DNA of 64,000 nt from an uncultured Aquimarina sp. GTDB lineage: Bacteria > Bacteroidota > Bacteroidia > Flavobacteriales > Flavobacteriaceae. The number at the start of each line of letters is the position of its first letter. Position 1 is the first letter of the stretch. The notes beneath the pieces were generated by a model, which was not told the DNA's origin, ran no database searches, and worked only from the letters and a program-made list of their open reading frames with translations. This document shows, piece after piece, positions 1-7,937 of the stretch. The position numbers and the translations under genes are program-made. The stretch spans positions 1 through 64,000 of the forward strand of contig CALGLV010000014.1 in the NCBI GenBank assembly GCA_937958985.1, given 5' to 3'.

Positions 1-20
1 CCTAACCATTAAAAAAAAGA

Positions 21-53
21 CAAAAAAAAAGGTCTTTATTTCTAAAGACCTTT
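21..53 (-). terminator. Intrinsic terminator of the tRNA-Val pair
   Basis: Eight-base stem GGTCTTTA/TAAAGACC (31-38 and 43-50), extended by A-T pairs, closes a four-base loop that reads GAAA on the minus strand. It is followed on that strand by a run of T (A-run at 21-30). It lies directly after the 3' end of the tRNA genes. Confidence 0.85.
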
Positions 54-54
54 G

Positions 55-129
55 TGGGCAATGAGGGATTCGAACCCCCGACCCCCTCGGTGTAAACGAG
101 GTGCTCTGAACCAACTGAGCTAATTGCCC
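55..129 (-). tRNA. tRNA-Val (anticodon UAC), copy 1
   Basis: Read on the minus strand, this folds as a complete 75-base tRNA. The acceptor stem is GGGCAAT/ATTGCCC with discriminator A. The D-arm contains AGCTCAG, the T-arm contains GGTTCGAATCC, and the anticodon stem is CCTCG/CGAGG around loop TTTACAC, giving anticodon TAC (valine, GUA/GUG codons). The CCA tail is not encoded. The gene is identical to the copy 35 bases upstream and is followed at once by a terminator, so the two probably form one transcript. Confidence 0.97.
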
Positions 130-164
130 GATATTTTTTATACAGATTACAGGTTTCTGTTGTG

Positions 165-239
165 TGGGCAATGAGGGATTCGAACCCCCGACCCCCTCGG
201 TGTAAACGAGGTGCTCTGAACCAACTGAGCTAATTGCCC
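165..239 (-). tRNA. tRNA-Val (anticodon UAC), copy 2
   Basis: This is a second copy with the same 75-base sequence, arms and TAC anticodon as the neighbour at 55-129. It is the promoter-proximal gene of the pair, with a strong promoter about 40 bases upstream on the minus strand. CCA is not encoded. Confidence 0.97.
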
Positions 240-277
240 GAATAAAACAGTGAAACAGTACTGCCTTAATGCGGGTG

Positions 278-307
278 CAAATATAACACTCTTTTTAAGA
301 ATAACAA
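278..307 (-). promoter_or_regulatory. Bacteroidota-type promoter for the tRNA-Val pair
   Basis: On the minus strand TTG (305-307) and TATATTTG (278-285) are separated by 19 bases. This matches the Bacteroidota sigma factor consensus TTG...TAnnTTTG. Initiation is expected near 270, about 30 bases before the first tRNA. Confidence 0.75.
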
Positions 308-326
308 CCAATACTTGATAAAAAAA

Positions 327-1544
327 TTATAGAATTTCTGCAACCACAAAAGTACTTCCCCCAATGTATATTAAATCATTATCGTTTGCTTGTTCTTTTG
401 CCTCATCATAGGCTTTATTAACAGTACTATACGATGCCCCATTCAATCCAAAATATTTTGCTTTATCTTTTAAAGTCACCTCCGATAATGCTCTCGAATT
501 ATGAGGCTTTGTAAAATAATAAATAGCTTTTTGAGGAAGTAACCGAAGTATTTCATCAATATTTTTATCGGCAACAAAACCTAAAACAATATGCAACACT
601 TCACAATCTTGACTCAACAACTGCGGAATCACATAAGAGAGTCCCTCTACATTATGAGCCGTATCGCAAATAGTCAATGGCTTATTGTTAAGTTGCTGCC
701 ACCTGCCTTGTAAGCCTGTATTTTTAACAACATTCTTAAAACCTTCCTCTATTGAGGTTTCTGCTATATCCCACCCACTATTTTTCAAAACCGTAATAGC
801 TTGTAGTGCTGTTTTACTATTTTCTTGTTGATAACTACCTAAAAGATCTGTAGCGTAAACACATGCGGTATTATCCTCGGCAAAAAATAGGTTGCTTTTT
901 CTATTTTTCGAAATATCTTCAAATACTGCTTTAGTTTCTATAGTAGTTGCTCCTATAACACAAGGAATACTTGGTTTTATAATTCCTCCTTTTTCAATTG
1001 CTATTTTAGTTAAGGTATCGCCTAAAAATTGAGTATGATCCAACCCTATATTTGTTATTACAGAAACTTCTGGAGTAATCACATTGGTTGAATCTAACCT
1101 ACCCCCCAAGCCTACTTCAATTACAGCAATATCTACCTGTTTTTTTGCAAAGTAATCAAAAGCCATTCCTACGGTCATTTCAAAGAAGGAAAGTTGTTCT
1201 TTTTCAAAAAACTGCTTGTGATCTTGTACAAAATCAACAACAAAAGTTTCAGAAATCATTTTACCATTAATTTTAATGCGCTCTCTAAAATCTTTTAAAT
1301 GTGGCGAAGTGTACAAACCAACACTATAACCTTCTTCTTGCAGTATAGAAGCTAACATATGACTTGTAGAACCTTTTCCGTTGGTTCCTGCAACATGTAT
1401 TGACTTAAATTTTGTTTCAGGGTTATTAAGGTAATCGACTAGCTTTATTGTATTCGATAAATCGGCTTTATAAGCTTTTTTACCCATTTTTTGATACATC
1501 GGTAGTTGGTTAAATAACCATTCCGTTGCTTGATTGTAAGTCAT
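327..1544 (-). CDS. folC: Bifunctional dihydrofolate synthase / folylpolyglutamate synthase
   Basis: This 405-residue protein should add glutamate to dihydropteroate and then extend the polyglutamate tail of folates in the cytoplasm, using ATP. Its length is normal for FolC. It has the Mur-ligase-like P-loop AGTNGKGST at residues 52-60, the GLGGRLDSTN motif in the middle of the ATPase domain, LQGRWQ, and the C-terminal-domain motif DTAHNVEG. The start codon overlaps the stop of the TonB-like gene upstream (TAATG), so the two are co-transcribed and probably translationally coupled. TonB next to folC is a familiar pairing in flavobacteria. I see no separate promoter. Confidence 0.95.
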   Translation of the reverse strand: MTYNQATEWLFNQLPMYQKMGKKAYKADLSNTIKLVDYLNNPETKFKSIHVAGTNGKGSTSHMLASILQEEGYSVGLYTSPHLKDFRERIKINGKMISETFVVDFVQDHKQFFEKEQLSFFEMTVGMAFDYFAKKQVDIAVIEVGLGGRLDSTNVITPEVSVITNIGLDHTQFLGDTLTKIAIEKGGIIKPSIPCVIGATTIETKAVFEDISKNRKSNLFFAEDNTACVYATDLLGSYQQENSKTALQAITVLKNSGWDIAETSIEEGFKNVVKNTGLQGRWQQLNNKPLTICDTAHNVEGLSYVIPQLLSQDCEVLHIVLGFVADKNIDEILRLLPQKAIYYFTKPHNSRALSEVTLKDKAKYFGLNGASYSTVNKAYDEAKEQANDNDLIYIGGSTFVVAEIL

Positions 1545-2410
1545 TATTCAGATAGTTTAAACTCGTACACTATACTCCCTATTTGTTTTGCTGGAGCATC
1601 GGAGTCACTGTTAAATTTAGTTGCCAAAGCTGCTGTTTTGGCGGGTTGTATTAAACAAGGTGCCGTGTTAGTTGTTCCTTTAATCCCTGGGTAAGCCTGT
1701 ATTACTTTCCCTTCTTGATTTACTATTATTTTAACTACCACAATCCCTGTTTCGTTACAATTAGGAATTTTACGCTCTTTGTTCAACGCTTTTCTACCTC
1801 CTAATCGGTAATTACCATCACCATCTAAACCTTTGCCTGTTCCATAATACGCTTTAGCTTTTGGATCGCCATCGGGCTTACCCTTATCTCCGTTTTCAGT
1901 ATCATTACCTTCTCCCGTAGTGGTATCTCCGTTTTGCTTCGCTCCATTTAAAAAACTATCCAGAATGTTTTTTGTATTGGCATCTGGCTTCTTTTCGATT
2001 ACCTTAATTTCTTTTTTCTCTACGGGCTTATCCTTTGAAACTGCTTTATCAGAATTTTTAGAATTCTGCTTATTCTTAATTTCTTTAGTGCTTTTAACCA
2101 AAGGGGCTTCCTCTGTATTTTGCGTAATTACCTTTTCTATTTCTTCGCTTGCTGTGGTACTTTTTGAAGTTTCATTATCTGTTGACGTAACCTCACTAGT
2201 TTCGGCAGTAGATTTGGGGCTTATTTTAACTTTTTTTTGAGTTTGAACAGCACCACTTCCAACATCTGTAGTTCCGAAATTAATAGCAATACCTTGCTCG
2301 GTTGCAGGATCTAAATACGACAACCCAAAGAAGAATAGTATCAAAAAAAGAAGGGCAAACAAACTAACTGTAATCAGGAATGACTTTTTCTTTTCTTTAG
2401 TTTCTAACAT
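1544..2410 (-). CDS. TonB-like energy transducer
   Basis: This 288-residue protein has the layout of a TonB-family transducer. A short cytoplasmic N-terminus is followed by one membrane helix at about residues 12-32. Then comes a long Lys/Glu/Thr/Asn-rich periplasmic linker (about 50-200). A C-terminal domain follows (about 205-288) with the typical pattern of a Gly-Ile-Val-Val-Val strand, a VNQEGKV turn, a helix and a final VYEFKL strand. It should carry proton-motive force from an ExbB/ExbD motor to outer-membrane receptors, but no exbB or exbD gene lies in this window. The linker is low-complexity rather than the classic Pro-Lys repeat. It has its own promoter and overlaps folC by one base. 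Confidence 0.8.
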   Translation of the reverse strand: MLETKEKKKSFLITVSLFALLFLILFFFGLSYLDPATEQGIAINFGTTDVGSGAVQTQKKVKISPKSTAETSEVTSTDNETSKSTTASEEIEKVITQNTEEAPLVKSTKEIKNKQNSKNSDKAVSKDKPVEKKEIKVIEKKPDANTKNILDSFLNGAKQNGDTTTGEGNDTENGDKGKPDGDPKAKAYYGTGKGLDGDGNYRLGGRKALNKERKIPNCNETGIVVVKIIVNQEGKVIQAYPGIKGTTNTAPCLIQPAKTAALATKFNSDSDAPAKQIGSIVYEFKLSE

Positions 2411-2434
2411 TTTGTAGGCATTATTTTACGTTTA

Positions 2435-2442
2435 CAAAGTTA
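2435..2442 (-). promoter_or_regulatory. -7 element upstream of the TonB-like gene
   Basis: The minus strand reads TAACTTTG, a full match to TAnnTTTG, 25 bases before the start codon of the TonB-like gene. No convincing TTG is present at the -33 position, so support rests on the -7 box alone. Confidence 0.45.
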
Positions 2443-2511
2443 ATACTTTAACTTAAACGCTATTTTATTAAGTTGCATATGTTTCTCGAAACATATTTTC
2501 TAAATTTAAAC

Positions 2512-2565
2512 TAAAAAAGTGCTTTCTTCCATATTCATAAAGAACTGAAAAAAAACACTTTTTTA
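2512..2565 (-). terminator. Possible terminator of the CDGSH gene
   Basis: Ten-base inverted repeat TAAAAAAGTG / CACTTTTTTA (2512-2521 and 2556-2565) lies just after the CDGSH gene. Its 34-base unpaired loop makes it a weak terminator candidate. Confidence 0.3.
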
Positions 2566-2584
2566 ATTACAAAATAAGAGTTAC

Positions 2585-2812
2585 TTACTTGTTATGTGAA
2601 CCATCACAATAGGGTGGATTACTCGTTTTTTTACAGGTACACAAAAAAGCTTCTTTATCCTCTTCTACCTGAAAAGACATAGATGGTGTTGCATTATGCT
2701 TCCTATGAGAACCGTCGCAAAAAGGTTGATTTTCACTATGACTGCAAGTACACCAAGCATATTTTTGATCGGCTTTTAATGCTACTTTTATAGGGGTTTT
2801 ATTATCGCTCAT
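2585..2812 (-). CDS. Double CDGSH iron-sulfur protein
   Basis: This 75-residue protein consists of two consecutive CDGSH motifs of the form C-x-C-x2-(S/T)-x3-P-x-C-D-G-S-H. The first has ligands C21, C23, C32 and H36; the second has C58, C60, C69 and H73. Each should hold one [2Fe-2S] cluster with three Cys and one His, as in the mitoNEET family. There is no signal peptide or membrane segment, so it is cytoplasmic. A redox or cluster-transfer role is usual for the family, but the substrate is unknown. It appears monocistronic, with 87 bases between it and rsmD and a possible terminator downstream. Confidence 0.92.
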   Translation of the reverse strand: MSDNKTPIKVALKADQKYAWCTCSHSENQPFCDGSHRKHNATPSMSFQVEEDKEAFLCTCKKTSNPPYCDGSHNK

Positions 2813-2899
2813 AACTTTACATTTATTTATAACAATTTAAAGGCTTCAATGTTAAGATTGAAATTAAATAAACCCTCTGACTGTTAAAGAAAACAAAAA

Positions 2900-3448
2900 T
2901 TATTCTTCCTCTTGTGCTTCAAAAAAGCTAAATGTAGAACCTCCGTAACGTTTATTGTAAGAAAAACGAGGGTGATCTTCTAGTGATGTGTGCTTAGAAT
3001 GCTCAACAATAAGCACCCCTTCTTTAATTAGAAGGTTATTATCAAAAACCAAATCTACTATTTTCAAGAATTCGCTGAGTTCAAAATTGTAAGGAGGATC
3101 TGCAAAAATAATATCATGTGTTTGTTTTACTTTCTCCAAATAAGAAAACACATCACTTTTAATTGCCTGAATAGGAAAATCCAACTCTTCAGTAATTTTA
3201 TTGATGTAATGTATACAACCCGAATTTTGATCAACCGCAACAATAGATTCTGTTCCGCGAGAAGCAAATTCATAACTTATATTACCGGTACCCGAAAACA
3301 CATCTAAAACACTAACCTGATTAAAGTAATAAAGGTTATTTATAATATTAAACAAGGCTTCCTTTGCCATATCGGTTGTTGGGCGCACTGGAAGTTTTTT
3401 AGGAGCACTAAGTCTTCTACTTTTATGTTTACCAGAAATTATTCTCAT
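2900..3448 (-). CDS. rsmD: 16S rRNA (guanine-966-N2)-methyltransferase RsmD
   Basis: This 182-residue protein is a SAM-dependent methyltransferase expected to modify G966 of 16S rRNA. It begins with the RsmD hallmark RIISG...R (residues 2-12) and VRPTTD (21-26), has the SAM-binding loop FSGTGNIS at 51-58, and the catalytic DPPY at 117-120. Length is normal. The start overlaps the stop of the DUF3822 gene upstream (ATGA), so it is the last gene of a three-gene unit with tight overlaps. Confidence 0.95.
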   Translation of the reverse strand: MRIISGKHKSRRLSAPKKLPVRPTTDMAKEALFNIINNLYYFNQVSVLDVFSGTGNISYEFASRGTESIVAVDQNSGCIHYINKITEELDFPIQAIKSDVFSYLEKVKQTHDIIFADPPYNFELSEFLKIVDLVFDNNLLIKEGVLIVEHSKHTSLEDHPRFSYNKRYGGSTFSFFEAQEEE

Positions 3449-4230
3449 ACATTAAGAGCTAAACGGTGGATTAAAACATCTGTTATAGATGTACTTTTTT
3501 CTATATTTCTTATGTAAGTATGAAGCAAATCAAACACCTCATCACTACAAGAGTTTAACAATTCCACAGAAGTACTATCTGATGAAAGTGATAGCTGCTC
3601 CATTACAAATAGCATGTAATACAATACATCTTCACTAGTTTGATAATTGAAAGTGTTGCATAACAACAATTGCTTCCCTTTAGTAACAACAACATCAAAA
3701 TTACTTGCATGAAAGTAAATATACATTTTCTTTTCTGTAGCTAAAGCTTCCTTTTGCAGTAAATAATCGACCAAAAGCAATGATGAATGTCGATAATTAA
3801 ACTCCTTAAAACGCTCCACTAGGTAGTTATTTATATTAACATAAGGAATAAATAAATTTACTATAGGGGCCGATTTTAATTCGTCTTCACTAATAAAATC
3901 GGTTACTAACGTTTTAACTGAGTACTTAAAATACAAAGCCTTTTTACTACTATCATAATAATCCTTAGGCACAAAACAATATAACTCGTTTGTATAAATT
4001 ACCTCAATGGTCGCAAACTGTGCTTGTAATTCTGGTTTTGTTTCAAAAGCATTTTTTAATTTTGTATTAAGCTCTTGTTCTGTTAACAAAACACCTGCTT
4101 CAAAGTTATTTTCAGAAACAATAATTTGACCTTCAGAATTTGCAATACAAAAAGAAAATCCATTCAAATTTAATTGAATGGATAACTTATATGTTGTATT
4201 CTTTATTTCGAAAGAAGGCTTACTTGTCAT
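3445..4230 (-). CDS. DUF3822 family protein
   Basis: This 261-residue protein resembles the DUF3822 family, which in Bacteroidota usually sits beside rsmD. It has no signal peptide or membrane helix, so it should be cytoplasmic. The C-terminal half runs as a strand-rich segment (around MYIYFHASNFDVVVTKGKQL), then an Asp-anchored segment (TSEDVLYYMLFVMEQLSL). To my eye this has the rhythm of the actin-like ATPase fold seen in PilM and GspL; that is inference, and no family function is established. It overlaps rsmD by four bases (ATGA) and the upstream membrane-protein gene by 11 bases, so the three are translationally coupled. Confidence 0.75.
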   Translation of the reverse strand: MTSKPSFEIKNTTYKLSIQLNLNGFSFCIANSEGQIIVSENNFEAGVLLTEQELNTKLKNAFETKPELQAQFATIEVIYTNELYCFVPKDYYDSSKKALYFKYSVKTLVTDFISEDELKSAPIVNLFIPYVNINNYLVERFKEFNYRHSSLLLVDYLLQKEALATEKKMYIYFHASNFDVVVTKGKQLLLCNTFNYQTSEDVLYYMLFVMEQLSLSSDSTSVELLNSCSDEVFDLLHTYIRNIEKSTSITDVLIHRLALNV

Positions 4231-4858
4231 AAACTATTGGCCAATTTCCGTTAGTATTAATTTCTTCTAAAGAACCTACAAATATGTCCGTTCCATTAAT
4301 TTCTTCTAAAGATTTTGCTTTTAATTCTTGATCGATATAAACAGGGTTTTGATCTGCTAATAAATCTTTTTTAGCTATTTCTGCTTTATACACTGGGTAC
4401 AAAATTTCATTTTTCTCTACTACTCCAGACGATAGTTTAACCTCAGCTGTTTTTCCTTCGCCAAACTCAACTACATCAAACTTTCTGTAATTAATTTCCG
4501 AAAACAACGAATCTTTTATTGATTCATATCCTAGTATATCAAAAACTACAGTATCTACAGATCTGTCAATGCGCAATTGCTTATCAAAACGAATAAAACT
4601 AGAATCTCGTTGCTGTTTAATTGTAAATTTAGCTGTGTCGATAAACTGAGCTAATTTCTCGTAATTCTGAGCATATTTTCCAGTAACGGTTTTATAAGCT
4701 CCTTGTGCTTTTCTAATATTTTTTAATTTAGATACCGCTTCGGCAAATCTTTCTTGTTTTATTTCTTGAAATTTAACAGAACTATTTACAGAATCATACA
4801 CTTTATATCCCAAAAAAGCGATTACAACCCATAAAACTAATTGTATTACTATTTTCAT
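4220..4858 (-). CDS. Membrane-anchored protein of unknown function
   Basis: I do not recognise this 212-residue protein as a named family. It begins with a single membrane helix at residues 3-21 and has no cleavage site, so it should be anchored with most of the chain in the periplasm. A helical stretch follows (about 30-80), with the pattern LKNIRKAQGAYKTVTGKY that recalls the body of pseudopilins, then a mixed alpha/beta region to the end. A class III (prepilin) signal is absent. It is the first gene of the DUF3822-rsmD unit, overlapping DUF3822 by 11 bases. The context suggests it works with DUF3822 across the inner membrane. Confidence 0.6.
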   Translation of the reverse strand: MKIVIQLVLWVVIAFLGYKVYDSVNSSVKFQEIKQERFAEAVSKLKNIRKAQGAYKTVTGKYAQNYEKLAQFIDTAKFTIKQQRDSSFIRFDKQLRIDRSVDTVVFDILGYESIKDSLFSEINYRKFDVVEFGEGKTAEVKLSSGVVEKNEILYPVYKAEIAKKDLLADQNPVYIDQELKAKSLEEINGTDIFVGSLEEINTNGNWPIVYDK

Positions 4859-4949
4859 TTTCTTTATAATTAGGTGTCTTTTATTTAGTCAAAAAACAAA
4901 TCTACAATTTTTTTTCAATGATAAAAGTATGTGTAGTTTTTTTCTTGGT

Positions 4950-4957
4950 TATCTTTG
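4950..4957 (+). promoter_or_regulatory. -7 element of the RecD-like helicase gene
   Basis: TATCTTTG matches TAnnTTTG exactly and lies 26 bases before the TTG start codon at 4984. This supports that start over any internal codon. No clear -33 TTG is visible. Confidence 0.55.
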
Positions 4958-4983
4958 AATAATTTACTTTTTAATACACTTAT

Positions 4984-6414
4984 TTGGATAATCACAAGTT
5001 TTTCAAGCTATTACTTTCTAAATTCCCACATGAGCCTACCTCAAAACAACGAGAATGTTTAAATGAGTTGGCTGGGTTTTTATTAAAAGAAGATAAAGAC
5101 GGACTCTTTATTTTAAAAGGATATGCAGGAACAGGAAAAACCACCTTAGTAGCAGCTTTAGTATCACAACTTTGGCAAGCTAAGTTTAAATACGTATTAC
5201 TAGCACCCACAGGTAGGGCTGCAAAAGTAATTAGCAACTATGCAGGCAAACAAGCATTTACAATACATAGGCACATTTATTATCCAAAAAAGGCTGCAAA
5301 CGGAGGGATTAGCTTTACGCTGAAAAAAAACAAATACACAAATACTCTTTTTATTGTCGATGAAGCTTCAATGGTTCCCGATATTGCCTCTGAAAGTAAT
5401 TTGTTTGAAAATGGCTCACTATTGAGCGATTTATTACAATACGTATATTCTGGCACCAACTGCAAAGTATTATTTATTGGGGATACAGCACAGCTCCCTC
5501 CTGTAAAATCCGAGCTAAGTCCTGCCTTAGACGAAAACATACTATCACTTGAATTCAATAAAAACATAAGTATTATTGAGTTAAACGAAGTTGTAAGACA
5601 AAATAATAACAGTGGAATACTTATTAATGCTACAGACCTAAGAGAGATGCTTAGCGATAGTTTTTTTGAAGATTTTCAATTTTCAATTGAACATAGTAGT
5701 GATGTAGTTAGGTTACAAGAAGGAAATGAAATTATAGAACACCTTCAAGAGTCTTACAGCAAACATGGGCATGAAGGCACCGTAATTATTGTTAGAAGCA
5801 ACAAACGAGCTAATCTTTATAATCAACACATCCGAGAGCGTATCCTTTTTAACGAAAGTGAATTATCGGCAGGTGATTTTTTAATGGTCGTTAAAAATAA
5901 TTATTATTGGCTAGAGCCAACTTCTGAAGCTGGTTTTATAGCTAATGGTGATATTGTTGAAGTTTTGGAAATTTTTGATATCAAAGAAATCTATTCTTAC
6001 CGCTTTGCTGAAGTGAAATTACGAATGATTGACTATCCCAATATGGAACCTATTGAAACCGTATTAATTTTAGATACATTGACTTCTGAAACAGCCTCGA
6101 TGACTTACGAGGAAAGTAACCGTTTATATCAAGAAGTACTGTTAGATTATGAAGATGAGCGCTCCAAATACAAACGCTTCATGAAAGTTAAAAGCAATAA
6201 ATACTTTAATGCGTTACAGGTAAAATTTTCTTATGCTATTACCTGCCACAAATCACAAGGTGGACAATGGCCCCATGTGTATGTAGAACAACCCTATTTA
6301 AAAGACGGAATTTCTAAAGATTATTTACGCTGGTTATACACCGCAATTACCCGAACACAAGAAAAACTTCATTTAATAGGCTTCAAAAATGAATATTTTA
6401 CAGAAAACAACTAA
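4984..6414 (+). CDS. RecD-like ATP-dependent DNA helicase
   Basis: This 476-residue superfamily 1 helicase belongs to the RecD/TraA-like single-protein group (AAA_30 / UvrD_C_2 architecture). It has Walker A GYAGTGKTT at residues 46-54, Walker B DEASM, motif III GDTAQLPPV, and C-terminal motifs AITCHKSQG and YTAITRT. It should unwind DNA 5' to 3' in the cytoplasm; no RecB or RecC partner is near. Translation begins at TTG: an in-frame stop lies at 4972 and the next Met is far inside the ATPase domain. The first residues, with FPHEPTSKQ, look like a genuine N-terminus. It stands alone on the plus strand behind its own promoter. Confidence 0.88.
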   Translation: MDNHKFFKLLLSKFPHEPTSKQRECLNELAGFLLKEDKDGLFILKGYAGTGKTTLVAALVSQLWQAKFKYVLLAPTGRAAKVISNYAGKQAFTIHRHIYYPKKAANGGISFTLKKNKYTNTLFIVDEASMVPDIASESNLFENGSLLSDLLQYVYSGTNCKVLFIGDTAQLPPVKSELSPALDENILSLEFNKNISIIELNEVVRQNNNSGILINATDLREMLSDSFFEDFQFSIEHSSDVVRLQEGNEIIEHLQESYSKHGHEGTVIIVRSNKRANLYNQHIRERILFNESELSAGDFLMVVKNNYYWLEPTSEAGFIANGDIVEVLEIFDIKEIYSYRFAEVKLRMIDYPNMEPIETVLILDTLTSETASMTYEESNRLYQEVLLDYEDERSKYKRFMKVKSNKYFNALQVKFSYAITCHKSQGGQWPHVYVEQPYLKDGISKDYLRWLYTAITRTQEKLHLIGFKNEYFTENN

Positions 6415-6768
6415 TAATTTACCTTACAAAACCCCATAAAACACTGTATTTTAGTATGCACGCATAATATTTTATCGTTCAATTGAATATTTACTTAGCT
6501 GAAAAGCAATATTTTACGTATATTTGAATAAGTAATAGTTTTAGGTTAAATATTTATATTAAACTATATTCTTTTACTCACACCACTAGACCAACCCCAA
6601 AGTTTAGTGGTTTTTTTGTGCTTTATTATTTCCTGTATAGCCTTCCTTTTACTTAAATATTGATGAAACACTGTACTATATCGATGTAGGAAAAATCTTT
6701 ATTTATTATCATTTACACGGAATCCACAAAATAAACCTTAAAATTGCAGTATCAGCTACAATGTAATT
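6415..6768 (+). other. Gene-free interval with promoter-like box and terminator
   Basis: These 354 bases hold no credible reading frame. A TATATTTG box (6519-6526), without a good -33 element, is followed about 55 bases later by a hairpin with a T-run (6582-6617). They could bracket a small RNA of about 85 bases, or the hairpin may simply end the helicase transcript. Near the right edge TAAAATTG (6739-6746) is a one-mismatch -7 box placed 22 bases before the acyltransferase start. Confidence 0.4.
6582..6617 (+). terminator. Intrinsic terminator
   Basis: Seven-base stem ACCACTA/TAGTGGT (6582-6588 and 6605-6611) with a 16-base loop and seven T (6611-6617). It lies 168 bases after the helicase stop, so it ends either that transcript or a small RNA. 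Confidence 0.6.
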
Positions 6769-7311
6769 ATGAAGAAGTCTTTTGCAAAATTTATTTTATT
6801 TACTGTTTTTAAATGGAAAATCGTTGGTGATTTCCCTAGAGATATTTCAAAATATGTAATTATAGGAGCTCCGCACACCACTAATTACGATTTTGTAATT
6901 GGCCTATTAGTAAAAACTATTAGAAACGTCAAAACAAATTTTTTAGGTAAAGCTTCTTTATTTGTATTCCCCTTCGGTTATTTTTTTAAAAGTGTAGGTG
7001 GTGTACCTATAAATAGAAAAAAAAATATGAATATGGTGCAGGCCACCGTAAATGAATTTAATAATAGAAACGAATTTATTATAGCAATTTCCCCTGAAGG
7101 AACCAGAAGTAAAGTTGAAAGGTGGAAAACTGGTTTTTACCATATTGCCTCACAAGCCAATGTTCCTATAGTTGCTTTTACTTTTGATTTTGGAAGAAGA
7201 CAAACGGAAATTTTCAGCCCTTTTCACACCACTGGTGATATTGAAAAAGATTTTATTTACTTGCAATCTCTTTTTAAAGATGCCGAGGGTAAATACCCTA
7301 AAAATAGCTAG
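6769..7311 (+). CDS. PlsC-like lysophospholipid acyltransferase family protein
   Basis: This 180-residue protein has the acyltransferase signature: H-x4-D at residues 36-41 (HTTNYD), the conserved PINR block at 80-83, and PEGTR at 109-113, which binds the phosphate of the acceptor. It should transfer an acyl chain to a lysophospholipid or related glycerol acceptor at the inner membrane face. It is shorter than housekeeping PlsC (about 240 residues) and has only one weak hydrophobic N-terminal stretch, so its acceptor is uncertain. The frame ends in a clean stop with no sign of truncation. It is followed by tpx after 62 bases. Confidence 0.82.
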   Translation: MKKSFAKFILFTVFKWKIVGDFPRDISKYVIIGAPHTTNYDFVIGLLVKTIRNVKTNFLGKASLFVFPFGYFFKSVGGVPINRKKNMNMVQATVNEFNNRNEFIIAISPEGTRSKVERWKTGFYHIASQANVPIVAFTFDFGRRQTEIFSPFHTTGDIEKDFIYLQSLFKDAEGKYPKNS

Positions 7312-7373
7312 ATCATTACTAATAAAACCTACTGATTATTGAGTACTTTTAACTAAATTAAAAAAATTCAATA

Positions 7374-7871
7374 ATGGCACAAATAACATTAAAAGGAAAC
7401 TCCATTAACACTTCTGGAGTATTACCTAAGGTTGGATCGAAAGCAACTGATTTTACTTTAGTAGCAAACGATTTATCTGAAAAAAAATTAAGTGACTACT
7501 CAGGAAAAAAAGTAGTATTAAATATATTCCCATCGGTAGATACGGGTGTTTGCGCTGCTTCGGTACGCAACTTTAACAAAGAAGCCTCTGAATTAAAAAA
7601 TACAGCTATTTTATGTGTTTCAAGGGATTTACCTTTCGCTTTAGCGCGCTTTTGTGGAGCTGAAGGCTTGGATAATGTGGAAACTTTATCGGATTTTAAA
7701 TCGGGTAAATTTGGAAAAGATAATGGATTAGAAATTGTAGACGGCCCTTTAGCTGCATTGCATTCTAGAGCTATTATTATTTTAGATGAAAAAGGAACTG
7801 TTATTTATACGGAACAAGTATCTGAAATTACAGAAGAACCAAACTATGCTAAAGCATTAGAGGTACTTTAA
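7374..7871 (+). CDS. tpx: Thiol peroxidase Tpx
   Basis: This 165-residue atypical 2-Cys peroxiredoxin reduces hydroperoxides using thioredoxin. The peroxidatic cysteine is C60 within SVDTGVC and the resolving cysteine is C94 in RFCGAEG. The spacing and length are those of Tpx. It also carries the typical N-terminal LKGN segment. There is no signal peptide, so it is cytoplasmic here. A strong hairpin terminator follows directly, shared with the convergent gene at 7938. Confidence 0.97.
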   Translation: MAQITLKGNSINTSGVLPKVGSKATDFTLVANDLSEKKLSDYSGKKVVLNIFPSVDTGVCAASVRNFNKEASELKNTAILCVSRDLPFALARFCGAEGLDNVETLSDFKSGKFGKDNGLEIVDGPLAALHSRAIIILDEKGTVIYTEQVSEITEEPNYAKALEVL

Positions 7872-7875
7872 AACA

Positions 7876-7908
7876 AAAAAGGAATCTCGGTAACCGAGAT
7901 TCCTTTTT
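7876..7908. terminator. Bidirectional terminator between tpx and the CHI-like gene
   Basis: The perfect stem GGAATCTCGG/CCGAGATTCC (7881-7890 and 7894-7903) is flanked by five A on the left and five T on the right, so it works for both converging genes. Confidence 0.9.
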
Positions 7909-7937
7909 AATTAATTTATAAGTGGTTATGTTTTTAA

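Noticed and set aside
55-239. Direct repeat at the left edge as a mobile-element or attachment site
   Set aside because: The repeat is fully explained by two complete identical tRNA-Val genes; no integrase or foreign-looking segment lies nearby.
2477-2497. Short palindrome ATATGTTTC/GAAACATAT upstream of the TonB-like gene
   Set aside because: No T-run follows and it is not repeated elsewhere in the window, so neither a terminator nor an operator can be supported.
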